Below, one piece after another: positions 53,936-64,000 of a stretch of 64,000 bases of DNA (positions within the stretch are counted from its first letter, which is position 1; the number at the start of each line of letters is the position of its first letter). The stretch lies in the NCBI GenBank assembly GCA_963210315.1, contig OY723276.1, positions 1,798,001-1,862,000 on the forward strand. The letters run 5' to 3'. The notes beneath the pieces are model-generated. The model ran no database searches. It worked only from the letters and a program-made list of their open reading frames with translations, and was not told where the DNA came from. This DNA comes from Rhynchopus euleeides. Taxonomy: Eukaryota > Euglenozoa > Diplonemea > Diplonemida > Diplonemidae. The position numbers and the translations under genes are program-made.

Positions 53936-56900
53936 AGGTTGCCCCATGCCTGGGAACCTATGTGAGAGGTTGTCCCATGCCTTGGAACCTATGTGAGAGG
54001 TTGCCCCATGCCTTGGAACCTATCTGCGAGGTTGCCCCATGCCTGGGAACCTATGTGAGAGGTTGCCCCATGCCTTGGAACCTATCTGCGAGGTTGCCCC
54101 ATGCCTGGGAACCTATGTGAGAGGTTGCCCCATGCCTTGGAACCTATCTGCGAGGTTGCCCCATGCCTGGGAACCTATGTGAGAGGTTGCCCCATGCCTT
54201 GAACCTATCTTCGAGGTTGCCCCATGCCTGGGAACCTATGTGAGAGGTTGCCCCATGCCTTGGAACCTATCTGCGTGGTTGCCCCATGCCTGGGAACCTA
54301 TGTGAGAGGTTGCCCCATGCCTTGGAACCTATCTGCGAGGTTGCCCCATGCCTGGGAACCTATGTTAGAGGTTGCCCCATGCCTTGGAACCTATCTGCGA
54401 GGTTGCCCCATGCCTGGGAACCTATGTTAGAGGTTGCCCCATGCCTTGGAACCTATCTGCGAGGTTGCCCCATGCCTTGGAACCTATCTGCGAGGTTGCC
54501 CCATGCCTGGGAACCTATGTGAGAGGTTGCCCCATGCCTTGGAACCTATGTTAGAGGTTGCCCCATGCCTTGGAACCTATCTGCGAGGTTGCCCCATGCC
54601 TGGGAACCTATGTTAGAGGTTGCCCCATGCCTTGGAACCTATCTGCGAGGTTGCCCCCTGCCTTGGAACCTATGTGCGAGGTTGCCCCATGCCTTGGAAC
54701 CTATCTGCGAGGTTGCCCCATGCCTGGGAACCTATGTGAGAGGTTGCCCCATGCCTTGGAACCTATGTGAGAGGTTGCCCCATGCCTTGGAACCTATCTG
54801 CGAGGTTGCCCCATGCCTGGGAACCTATGTGAGAGGTTGCCCCATGCCTTGGAACCTATGTTAGAGGTTGCCCCATGCCTTGGAACCTATCTGCGAGGTT
54901 GCCCCATGCCTGGGAACCTATGTTAGAGGTTGCCCCATGCCTGGGAACCTATGTGAGAGGTTGCCCCATGCCTTGGAACCTATCTGCGAGGTTGCCCCAT
55001 GCCTGGGAACCTATGTGAGAGGTTGCCCCATGCCTTGAACCTATCTTCGAGGTTGCCCCATGCCTGGGAACCTATGTGAGAGGTTGCCCCATGCCTTGGA
55101 ACCTATCTGCGAGGTTGCCCCATGCCTGGGAACCTATGTGAGAGGTTGCCCCATGCCTTGAACCTATCTTCGAGGTTGCCCCATGCCTGGGAACCTATGT
55201 GAGAGGTTGCCCCATGCCTTGGAACCTATCTGCGTGGTTGCCCCATGCCTGGGAACCTATGTGAGAGGTTGCCCCATGCCTTGGAACCTATCTGCGAGGT
55301 TGCCCCATGCCTGGGAACCTATGTTAGAGGTTGCCCCATGCCTTGGAACCTATCTGCGAGGTTGCCCCATGCCTGGGAACCTATGTTAGAGGTTGCCCCA
55401 TGCCTTGGAACCTATCTGCGAGGTTGCCCCATGCCTTGGAACCTATCTGCGAGGTTGCCCCATGCCTGGGAACCTATGTGAGAGGTTGCCCCATGCCTTG
55501 GAACCTATGTTAGAGGTTGCCCCATGCCTTGGAACCTATCTGCGAGGTTGCCCCATGCCTGGGAACCTATGTGAGAGGTTGCCCCATGCCTTGGAACCTA
55601 TGTTAGAGGTTGCCCCATGCCTTGGAACCTATCTGCGAGGTTGCCCCATGCCTGGGAACCTATGTTAGAGGTTGCCCCATGCCTTGGAACCTATCTGCGA
55701 GGTTGCCCCCTGCCTTGGAACCTATGTGCGAGGTTGCCCCATGCCTTGGAACCTATCTGCGAGGTTGCCCCATGCCTGGGAACCTATGTGAGAGGTTGCC
55801 CCATGCCTTGGAACCTATGTGAGAGGTTGCCCCATGCCTTGGAACCTATCTGCGAGGTTGCCCCATGCCTGGGAACCTATGTGAGAGGTTGCCCCATGCC
55901 TTGGAACCTATGTTAGAGGTTGCCCCATGCCTTGGAACCTATCTGCGAGGTTGCCCCATGCCTGGGAACCTATGTTAGAGGTTGCCCCATGCCTGGGAAC
56001 CTATGTGAGAGGTTGCCCCATGCCTTGGAACCTATCTGCGAGGTTGCCCCATGCCTGGGAACCTATGTGAGAGGTTGCCCCATGCCTTGAACCTATCTTC
56101 GAGGTTGCCCCATGCCTGGGAACCTATGTGAGAGGTTGCCCCATGCCTTGGAACCTATCTGCGAGGTTGCCCCATGCCTGGGAACCTATGTTAGAGGTTG
56201 CCCCATGCCTTGGAACCTATCTGCGAGGTTGCCCCATGCCTTGGAACCTATCTGCGAGGTTGCCCCATGCCTGGGAACCTATGTGAGAGGTTGCCCCATG
56301 CCTTGGAACCCATGTTAGAGGTTGCCCCATGCCTTGGAACCTATCTGCGAGGTTGCCCCATGCCTGGGAACCTATGTTAGAGGTTGGCCCATGCCTTGGA
56401 ACCTATCTGCGAGGTTGCCCCCTGCCTTGGAACCTATGTGCGAGGTTGCCCCATGCCTTGGAACCTATCTGCGAGGTTGCCCCATGCCTGGGAACCTATG
56501 TGAGAGGTTGCCCCATGCCTTGGAACCTATCTGCGAGGTTGCCCCATGCCTGGGAACCTATGTGAGAGGTTGCCCCATGCCTTGGAACCTATCTGCGAGG
56601 TTGCCCCATGCCTGGGAACCTATGTTAGACGTTGCCCCATGCCTTGGAACCTATCTGCGAGGTTGCCCCATGCCTTGGAACCTATGTGAGAGGTTGCCCC
56701 ATGCCTTGGAACCTATCTGCGAGGTTGCCCCATGCCTTGGAACCTATCTGCGAGGTTGCCCCATGCCTGGGAACCTATGTGAGAGGTTGCCCCATGCCTT
56801 GGAACCTATGTTAGAGGTTGCCCCATGCCTTGGAACCTATCTGCGAGGTTGCCCCATGCCTGGGAACCTATGTGAGAGGTTGCCCCATGCCTTGGAACCT

Positions 56901-58456
56901 ATGTTAGAGGTTGCCCCATGCCTTGGAACCTATCTGCGAGGTTGCCCCATGCCTGGGAACCTATGTTAGAGGTTGCCCCATGCCTGGGAACCTATGTGAG
57001 AGGTTGCCCCATGCCTTGGAACCTATCTGCGAGGTTGCCCCATGCCTGGGAACCTATGTGAGAGGTTGCCCCATGCCTTGAACCTATCTTCGAGGTTGCC
57101 CCATGCCTGGGAACCTATGTGAGAGGTTGCCCCATGCCTTGGAACCTATCTGCGAGGTTGCCCCATGCCTGGGAACCTATGTTAGAGGTTGCCCCATGCC
57201 TTGGAACCTATCTGCGAGGTTGCCCCATGCCTGGGAACCTATGTTAGAGGTTGCCCCATGCCTTGGAACCTATCTGCGAGGTTGCCCCCTGCCTTGGAAC
57301 CTATGTGCGAGGTTGCCCCATGCCTTGGAACCTATCTGCGAGGTTGCCCCATGCCTGGGAACCTATGTGAGAGGTTGCCCCATGCCTTGGAACCTATGTG
57401 AGAGGTTGCCCCATGCCTTGGAACCTATCTGCGAGGTTGCCCCATGCCTGGGAACCTATGTGAGAGGTTGCCCCATGCCTTGGAACCTATCTGCGAGGTT
57501 GCCCCATGCCTTGGAACCTATCTGCGAGGTTGCCCCATGCCTTGGAACCTATCTGCGAGGTTGCCCCATGCCTTGGAACCTATCTGCGAGGTTGCCCCAT
57601 GCCTTGGAACCTATCTGCGAGGTTGCCCCATGCCTGGGAACCTATGTGAGAGGTTGCCCCATGCCTTGGAACCTATCTGCGAGGTTGCCCCATGCCTGGG
57701 AACCTATGTGAGAGGTTGCCCCATGCCTTGGAACCTATCTGCGAGGTTGCCCCATGCCTGGGAACCTATGTTAGAGGTTGCCCCATGCCTTGGAACCTAT
57801 CTGCGAGGTTGCCCCATGCCTGGGAACCTATGTTAGAGGTTGCCCCATGCCTTGGAACCTATCTGCGAGGTTGCCCCATGCCTTGGAACCTATCTGCGAG
57901 GTTGCCCCATGCCTGGGAACCTATGTGAGAGGTTGCCCCATGCCTTGGAACCTATGTTAGAGGTTGCCCCATGCCTTGGAACCTATCTGCGAGGTTGCCC
58001 CATGCCTGGGAACCTATGTTAGAGGTTGCCCCATGCCTTGGAACCTATCTGCGAGGTTGCCCCCTGCCTTGGAACCTATGTGCGAGGTTGCCCCATGCCT
58101 TGGAACCTATCTGCGAGGTTGCCCCATGCCTGGGAACCTATGTGAGAGGTTGCCCCATGCCTTGGAACCTATGTGAGAGGTTGCCCCATGCCTTGGAACC
58201 TATCTGCGAGGTTGCCCCATGCCTTGGAACCTATCTGCGAGGTTGCCCCATGCCTTGGAACCTATCTGCGAGGTTGCCCCATGCCTTGGAACCTATCTGC
58301 GAGGTTGCCCCATGCCTTGGAACCTATCTGCGAGGTTGCCCCATGCCTGGGAACCTATGTGAGAGGTTGCCCCATGCCTTGGAACCTATCTGCGAGGTTG
58401 CCCCATGCCTGGGAACCTATGTGAGAGGTTGCCCCATGCCTTGGAACCTATGTGAG
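53643..58456. repeat. 31-bp satellite, array 4
   Basis: 4.8 kb, about 155 monomers. From 53925 onward it follows the monomer order of array 1 (1-4440), including rare variants such as ggttgtccc and cccatgttagagg. It differs by gain of 123 bp, gain of 31 bp and loss of 62 bp. Confidence 0.97.
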
Positions 58457-58783
58457 CCCAAGTGTGAAAAACCGGTTTCATTGGGTCCACAGACATATTT
58501 TTGAGGTGGGTACACCCATTTTAGGTGACAATAACCCTTGTTTGGGGTCGGAAAATTTTTTATTACAATTTTTTCCCGTACATCCGGGGCCCTACCCCCC
58601 CCCCCCCCTCCCGGCCCGCCTTTTGGTGGGGCTGTGTCTGAAAGCTTTTTTGTGGTATGCAATGATTGCTGTGCCGAGGCTGTCGCTGCCACCCCCTCCT
58701 TTCCAAGGTGACACATCTGGTGGGTATTCTTCGCCACCAAGAGGCTCTGAAGGTTCCTTGAGGTTGAGGTAGGACTTAGAAGG
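58457..58783 (+). other. Upstream region of truncated copy D
   Basis: Matches copy A's upstream region with C14 in place of C13. Lacks the 396-bp segment. Confidence 0.7.
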
Positions 58784-59284
58784 ATGCGCCATGCGGCAAG
58801 GCTTGCCTTGTTCCTGGCAGCGCATGCCTGTGTGCTGGGAGGTGTCGGGGCATCCGTCCTGCTGAGCACCCTCAAAGCCGGGTTTGTGAATGTCGATTCG
58901 ACAACGTTCAGTGCGGCGGGAGGGAGGGCGGTGTTTATAGACAAGAAGGCGGAGCTGAAGGTCGTCTCTCTTCAAGATCTGAACGCCATCTCCGAGACAG
59001 CATCGATGCCGGTGTCTGACGTCCTGTCGGCGCAACTCGTGTCGGGGTCGACGAAGACTGTCCTTATCACAGTCTATGCACAGAAGGTAAACTTTGCTAG
59101 GTTGGACACCCTCCCAGTCTCCGACGGTGACACATGGGGTGACCAGTGGAACCTATGTGAGAGGTTGCCCCATGCCTTGGAACCTATCTGCGAGGTTGCC
59201 CCATGCCTGGGAACCTATGTGAGAGGTTGCCCCATGCCTTGGAACCTATCTGCGAGGTTGCCCCATGCCTGGGAACCTATGTGA
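58784..59284 (+). pseudogene. Surface-protein 5' fragment fused to satellite (copy D)
   Basis: 166-codon chimeric ORF, identical in predicted protein to copy A, of which it is the counterpart in the distal duplication. Junction with satellite at 59148. Confidence 0.75.
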
Positions 59285-59935
59285 GAGGTTGCCCCATGCC
59301 TTGAACCTATCTGCGAGGTTGCCCCATGCCTGGGAACCTATGTGAGAGGTTGCCCCATGCCTTGGAACCTATCTGCGAGGTTGCCCCATGCCTTGGAACC
59401 TATGTGAGAGGTTGCCCCATGCCTGGGAACCTATGTTAGAGGTTGCCCCATGCCTTGGAACCTATCTGCGAGGTTGCCCCATGCCTGGGAACCTATGTTA
59501 GAGGTTGCCCCATGCCTTGGAACCTATCTGCGAGGTTGCCCCATGCCTTGGAACCTATGTGAGAGGTTGCCCCATGCCTTGGAACCTATCTGCGAGGTTG
59601 CCCCATGCCTTGGAACCTATGTGAGAGGTTGCCCCATGCCTTGGAACCTATGTGAGAGGTTGCCCCATGCCTTGGAACCTATCTGCGAGGTTGCCCCATG
59701 CCTGGGAACCTATGTGAGAGGTTGCCCCATGCCTTGGAACCTATGTGAGAGGTTGCCCCATGCCTTGGCACCTATCTGCGAGGTTGCCCCATGCCTTGGA
59801 ACCTATCTGCGAGGTTGCCCCATGCCTGGGAACCTATGTGAGAGGTTGCCCCATGCCTTGGAACCTATCTGCGAGGTTGCCCCATGCCTGGGAACCTATG
59901 TGAGAGGTTGCCCCATGCCTTGGAACCTATGTGAG
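59148..59935. repeat. 31-bp satellite, array 5
   Basis: 788 bp, about 25 monomers. Contains a ggcacctat variant (59768) absent from array 2 but also present in array 6 (61247), so it arose before the local duplication of D and E. Confidence 0.97.
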
Positions 59936-60262
59936 CCCAAGTGTGAAAAACCGGTTTCATTGGGTCCACAGACATATTTTTGAGGTGGGTACACCCATTT
60001 TAGGTGACAATAACCCTTGTTTGGGGTCGGAAAATTTTTTATTACAATTTTTTCCCGTACATCCGGGGCCCTACCCCCCCCCCCCCCTCCCGGCCCGCCT
60101 TTTGGTGGGGCTGTGTCTGAAAGCTTTTTTGTGGTATGCAATGATTGCTGTGCCGAGGCTGTCGCTGCCACCCCCTCCTTTCCAAGGTGACACATCTGGT
60201 GGGTATTCTTCGCCACCAAGAGGCTCTGAAGGTTCCTTGAGGTTGAGGTAGGACTTAGAAGG
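59936..60262 (+). other. Upstream region of truncated copy E
   Basis: Same as copy D's, including C14. Part of the 1,479-bp duplicated unit. Confidence 0.7.
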
Positions 60263-60763
60263 ATGCGCCATGCGGCAAGGCTTGCCTTGTTCCTGGCAGC
60301 GCATGCCTGTGTGCTGGGAGGTGTCGGGGCATCCGTCCTGCTGAGCACCCTCAAAGCCGGGTTTGTGAATGTCGATTCGACAACGTTCAGTGCGGCGGGA
60401 GGGAGGGCGGTGTTTATAGACAAGAAGGCGGAGCTGAAGGTCGTCTCTCTTCAAGATCTGAACGCCATCTCCGAGACAGCATCGATGCCGGTGTCTGACG
60501 TCCTGTCGGCGCAACTCGTGTCGGGGTCGACGAAGACTGTCCTTATCACAGTCTATGCACAGAAGGTAAACTTTGCTAGGTTGGACACCCTCCCAGTCTC
60601 CGACGGTGACACATGGGGTGACCAGTGGAACCTATGTGAGAGGTTGCCCCATGCCTTGGAACCTATCTGCGAGGTTGCCCCATGCCTGGGAACCTATGTG
60701 AGAGGTTGCCCCATGCCTTGGAACCTATCTGCGAGGTTGCCCCATGCCTGGGAACCTATGTGA
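60263..60763 (+). pseudogene. Surface-protein 5' fragment fused to satellite (copy E)
   Basis: Duplicate of copy D exactly 1,479 bp downstream, with the same 166-codon chimeric ORF. Junction with satellite at 60627. Confidence 0.75.
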
Positions 60764-61879
60764 GAGGTTGCCCCATGCCTTGAACCTATCTGCGAGGTTG
60801 CCCCATGCCTGGGAACCTATGTGAGAGGTTGCCCCATGCCTTGGAACCTATCTGCGAGGTTGCCCCATGCCTTGGAACCTATGTGAGAGGTTGCCCCATG
60901 CCTGGGAACCTATGTTAGAGGTTGCCCCATGCCTTGGAACCTATCTGCGAGGTTGCCCCATGCCTGGGAACCTATGTTAGAGGTTGCCCCATGCCTTGGA
61001 ACCTATCTGCGAGGTTGCCCCATGCCTTGGAACCTATGTGAGAGGTTGCCCCATGCCTTGGAACCTATCTGCGAGGTTGCCCCATGCCTTGGAACCTATG
61101 TGAGAGGTTGCCCCATGCCTTGGAACCTATGTGAGAGGTTGCCCCATGCCTTGGAACCTATCTGCGAGGTTGCCCCATGCCTGGGAACCTATGTGAGAGG
61201 TTGCCCCATGCCTTGGAACCTATGTGAGAGGTTGCCCCATGCCTTGGCACCTATCTGCGAGGTTGCCCCATGCCTTGGAACCTATCTGCGAGGTTGCCCC
61301 ATGCCTGGGAACCTATGTGAGAGGTTGCCCCATGCCTTGGAACCTATCTGCGAGGTTGCCCCATGCCTGGGAACCTATGTTAGAGGTTGCCCCATGCCTT
61401 GGAACCTATCTGCGAGGTTGCCCCATGCCTGGGAACCTATGTTAGAGGTTGCCCCATGCCTTGGAACCTATCTGCGAGGTTGCCCCATGCCTTGGAACCT
61501 ATGTGAGAGGTTGCCCCATGCCTTGGAACCTATCTGCGAGGTTGCCCCATGCCTGGGAACCTATGTGAGAGGTTGCCCCATGCCTTGGAACCTATCTGCG
61601 AGGTTGCCCCATGCCTTGGAACCTATGTGAGAGGTTGCCCCATGCCTGGGAACCTATGTGAGAGGTTGCCCCATGCCTTGGAACCTATCTGCGAGGTTGC
61701 CCCATGCCTTGGAACCTATGTTAGAGGTTGCCCCATGCCTTGGAACCTATCTGCGAGGTTGCCCCATGCCTTGGAACCTATGTTAGAGGTTGCCCCATGC
61801 CTTGGAACCTATCTGCGAGGTTGCCCCATGCCTGGGAACCTATGTGAGAGGTTGCCCCATGCCTTGGAACCTATGTGAG
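60627..61879. repeat. 31-bp satellite, array 6
   Basis: 1,253 bp, the distal counterpart of array 2 and of equal length, carrying the ggcacctat variant. It leads into the upstream region of the second full gene copy. Confidence 0.97.
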
Positions 61880-62601
61880 CCCAAGTGTGAAAAACCGGTT
61901 TCATTGGGTCCACAGACATATTTTTGAGGTGGGTACACCCATTTTAGGTGACAATAACCCTTGTTTGGGGTCGGAAAAATTTTTATTACAATTTTTTGGT
62001 AAAACACACCCCGTGTGGTAGAGAAAATACGGCAAGAGTCTCGGTGGGTCGGAAGAGCAGATGGTTCCCGCAACAGCTCCCGGGGAGCGGCGGGTATTTC
62101 GCATAGGATGCCGGATGTGTGAACACGTTTGTGCGGTTTGCCCTGTGTTGTGTGAACATATGTGTATGTGTGTGTGTATGCTCCACCCAACCCGACACAT
62201 TTTCTGTACTTCAGACAGGTAAGGTCACTCGACACGCGGGGGGGGGGGGGGTTTTGTTGTGTGTTTTTTCTGCCAGCCGACATCACTAGCGCCAGCGAGA
62301 AAAAAAAACGCGTGACGAGTGACGGGTTGAGGTGGAAGCGATCAATGCAAAAATCATCTGAAAGGAAGACTCGAGAGACTGCTGCTGTATTTTCCCGTAC
62401 ATCCGGGGCCCTACCCCCCCCCCCCCTCCCGGCCCGCCTTTTGGTGGGGCTGTGTCTGAAAGCTTTTTTGTGGTATGCAATGATTGCTGTGCCGAGGCTG
62501 TCGCTGCCACCCCCTCCTTTCCAAGGTGACACATCTGGTGGGTATTCTTCGCCACCAAGAGGCTCTGAAGGTTCCTTGAGGTTGAGGTAGGACTTAGAAG
62601 G
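61880..62601 (+). other. Upstream region of second full gene copy
   Basis: Matches 6384-7105 by eye throughout, including the 396-bp segment, the G14 run and the C13 run. Confidence 0.7.
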
Positions 62602-64000
62602 ATGCGCCATGCGGCAAGGCTTGCCTTGTTCCTGGCAGCGCATGCCTGTGTGCTGGGAGGTGTCGGGGCATCCGTCCTGCTGAGCACCCTCAAAGCCGGG
62701 TTTGTGAATGTCGATTCGACAACGTTCAGTGCGGCGGGAGGGAGGGCGGTGTTTATAGACAAGAAGGCGGAGCTGAAGGTCGTCTCTCTTCAAGATCTGA
62801 ACGCCATCTCCGAGACAGCATCGATGCCGGTGTCTGACGTCCTGTCGGCGCAACTCGTGTCGGGGTCGACGAAGACTGTCCTTATCACAGTCTATGCACA
62901 GAAGGTAAACTTTGCTAGGTTGGACACCCTCCCAGTCTCCGACGGTGACACATGGGGTGACCAGTCGTACGCTGCTGGCAACTGTGCCTTCACCGCGAGC
63001 GGGGGGGCCCCGCCCAAAGTGGGTGTTGTGGTGCAGGCCAACGGAAAGATGGGGTTTGCTTCTGGCGATTGGGACACGCTGATGGCTACCATCCCGGCGC
63101 CCTCGCTGGATTGGTCCGCCTACCAAATCCCGGGGTCCAGCGCCGGGTGTGTCCCGGTGGGCGTCAGCAATGCAATCATCATGGGTGGTGACACAAACAT
63201 TGGGGGCGGGCTGCGAAGGCCACTCTTCCCGCATGGAAGCGTGGTTGTGCCGTTTTCAGGCAACAAACCAGTTGTGGAACCGGTCAGGGGGTATGCGGTG
63301 ATCGATTACGGTTCATGTGGGGGTTTTCGAACGTGCGTCTTCTTCATCGACTCGAAGGGGGTGATGTCGATGACAGTTGGGGCCACCGGGATCGTGGCTA
63401 CGTCTCCCGACTACATCGATGGAAATTTCAAAAACATGACATCGCCGATCTCCATACACTCCCACGGAAAATACGTAGTCATTGCGACTGCCCTGAGGGT
63501 GTTCTACTACGAAGCAGTCTCAAAGCACGAGGGCACGAAGGACTACCCAGGGCTGATTCTACACGACTCGTATGCCGTCAGGTCACCCCCTTTCGACATC
63601 ATGACGGCGTCGCACTCCGTGCAAGCACAGCTGATCTCCGACAACGAAGTCCTGGTGATGCTCGGGGATTCACTCAGTGCGGTGCTGATGGGCCTGAATG
63701 CCGTCCCCGCCTACAGCCCGAGGGGGTGCTTCAGGGCGGTGCTGTCCCAAGGTCATGCCATCGTGCTGGAGGACAGGGTCTTCGGGAGTGTTACCCTCTG
63801 CGCTGAGTACTGCCAGCTGCGGGCATTTGGCGCCCCATTCCACTACTTTGGGCTCGGGGGGGGCGGCATCTGCGGGTGTGCAGACCAACTGACCTTGGGG
63901 AACGACATACCTGAGATATGCAATGAGGCGTGCCAGGAGAACAGCGCGGATGTGTGTGGGTCGGCTGTTGGTGTCGCCCCCGATGATGTGGGGTATTCGA
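62602..64000 (+). CDS. Surface-protein gene, second copy, cut by window end
   Basis: First 466 codons of a second copy of the gene at 7106, apparently identical to it over the whole visible stretch. It includes the signal peptide, the unrecognised ectodomain and most of the first WSC domain (GCFRAV onward). Its offset from the first copy is 55,496 bp. Whether the rest is intact cannot be seen. Confidence 0.88.
   Translation, partial: MRHAARLALFLAAHACVLGGVGASVLLSTLKAGFVNVDSTTFSAAGGRAVFIDKKAELKVVSLQDLNAISETASMPVSDVLSAQLVSGSTKTVLITVYAQKVNFARLDTLPVSDGDTWGDQSYAAGNCAFTASGGAPPKVGVVVQANGKMGFASGDWDTLMATIPAPSLDWSAYQIPGSSAGCVPVGVSNAIIMGGDTNIGGGLRRPLFPHGSVVVPFSGNKPVVEPVRGYAVIDYGSCGGFRTCVFFIDSKGVMSMTVGATGIVATSPDYIDGNFKNMTSPISIHSHGKYVVIATALRVFYYEAVSKHEGTKDYPGLILHDSYAVRSPPFDIMTASHSVQAQLISDNEVLVMLGDSLSAVLMGLNAVPAYSPRGCFRAVLSQGHAIVLEDRVFGSVTLCAEYCQLRAFGAPFHYFGLGGGGICGCADQLTLGNDIPEICNEACQENSADVCGSAVGVAPDDVGYS

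Overview
The window looks like nuclear DNA of a protist eukaryote. It has a 2172-residue intronless membrane-protein gene, a tyrosine-recombinase retrotransposon, DDE-transposase and OTU-like genes, no bacterial-style operons, and more than 30 kb of satellite DNA. The retroelement gene order (gag-like, tyrosine recombinase, RT-RNase H) is the order I recall for VIPER elements of kinetoplastids. The intronless gene, whose N-terminal ectodomain and Thr/Ala/Pro-rich stalk are followed by a multi-pass C-terminus, also resembles large surface proteins of bodonids. A kinetoplastid or bodonid host is therefore my best guess (about 50%). Chromerid algae or another protist remain possible.

Layout. 1-6383: a 31-bp satellite, interrupted at 4441-5130 by a truncated copy of the 5' end of the surface-protein gene. 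6384-13624: the complete gene (signal peptide, two WSC domains, Thr/Ala/Pro-rich repeats, about seven membrane segments). 13625-16750: non-coding DNA with direct repeats, a MITE-like element, one stray satellite monomer and small ORF remnants. 16756-21340: the retroelement, with a tandem repeat directly upstream of its gag-like ORF. 21341-23982: simple sequence and a structured dispersed repeat. 23983-30928: a 41-bp satellite of about 169 copies. 30929-32824: a 5'-truncated DDE transposase with a histone-H1-like tail. 33.5-34.4 kb and 37.8-42.3 kb: palindrome-rich repeats. 34498-35790: an OTU-like protease gene. 39180-40448: a broken minus-strand gene. 42316-61879: more 31-bp satellite with three further truncated copies of the surface-protein 5' end. 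61880-64000: the start of a second full copy of the surface-protein gene.

The two ends of the window are copies of each other. Sequence 1-8504 recurs at 53925-64000, differing by whole satellite monomers, one 1,479-bp unit and homopolymer length. The window therefore spans about one period of a tandem duplication of roughly 55 kb. The repeated capture of the same signal-peptide-encoding gene start inside the satellite, always at the same breakpoints, creates chimeric ORFs that run from real coding sequence into satellite. That arrangement and two families of self-complementary repeats at satellite borders are the most unusual aspects. None of the repeat calls has been checked by alignment software. 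Long identical repeats can also be collapsed or expanded by assembly.
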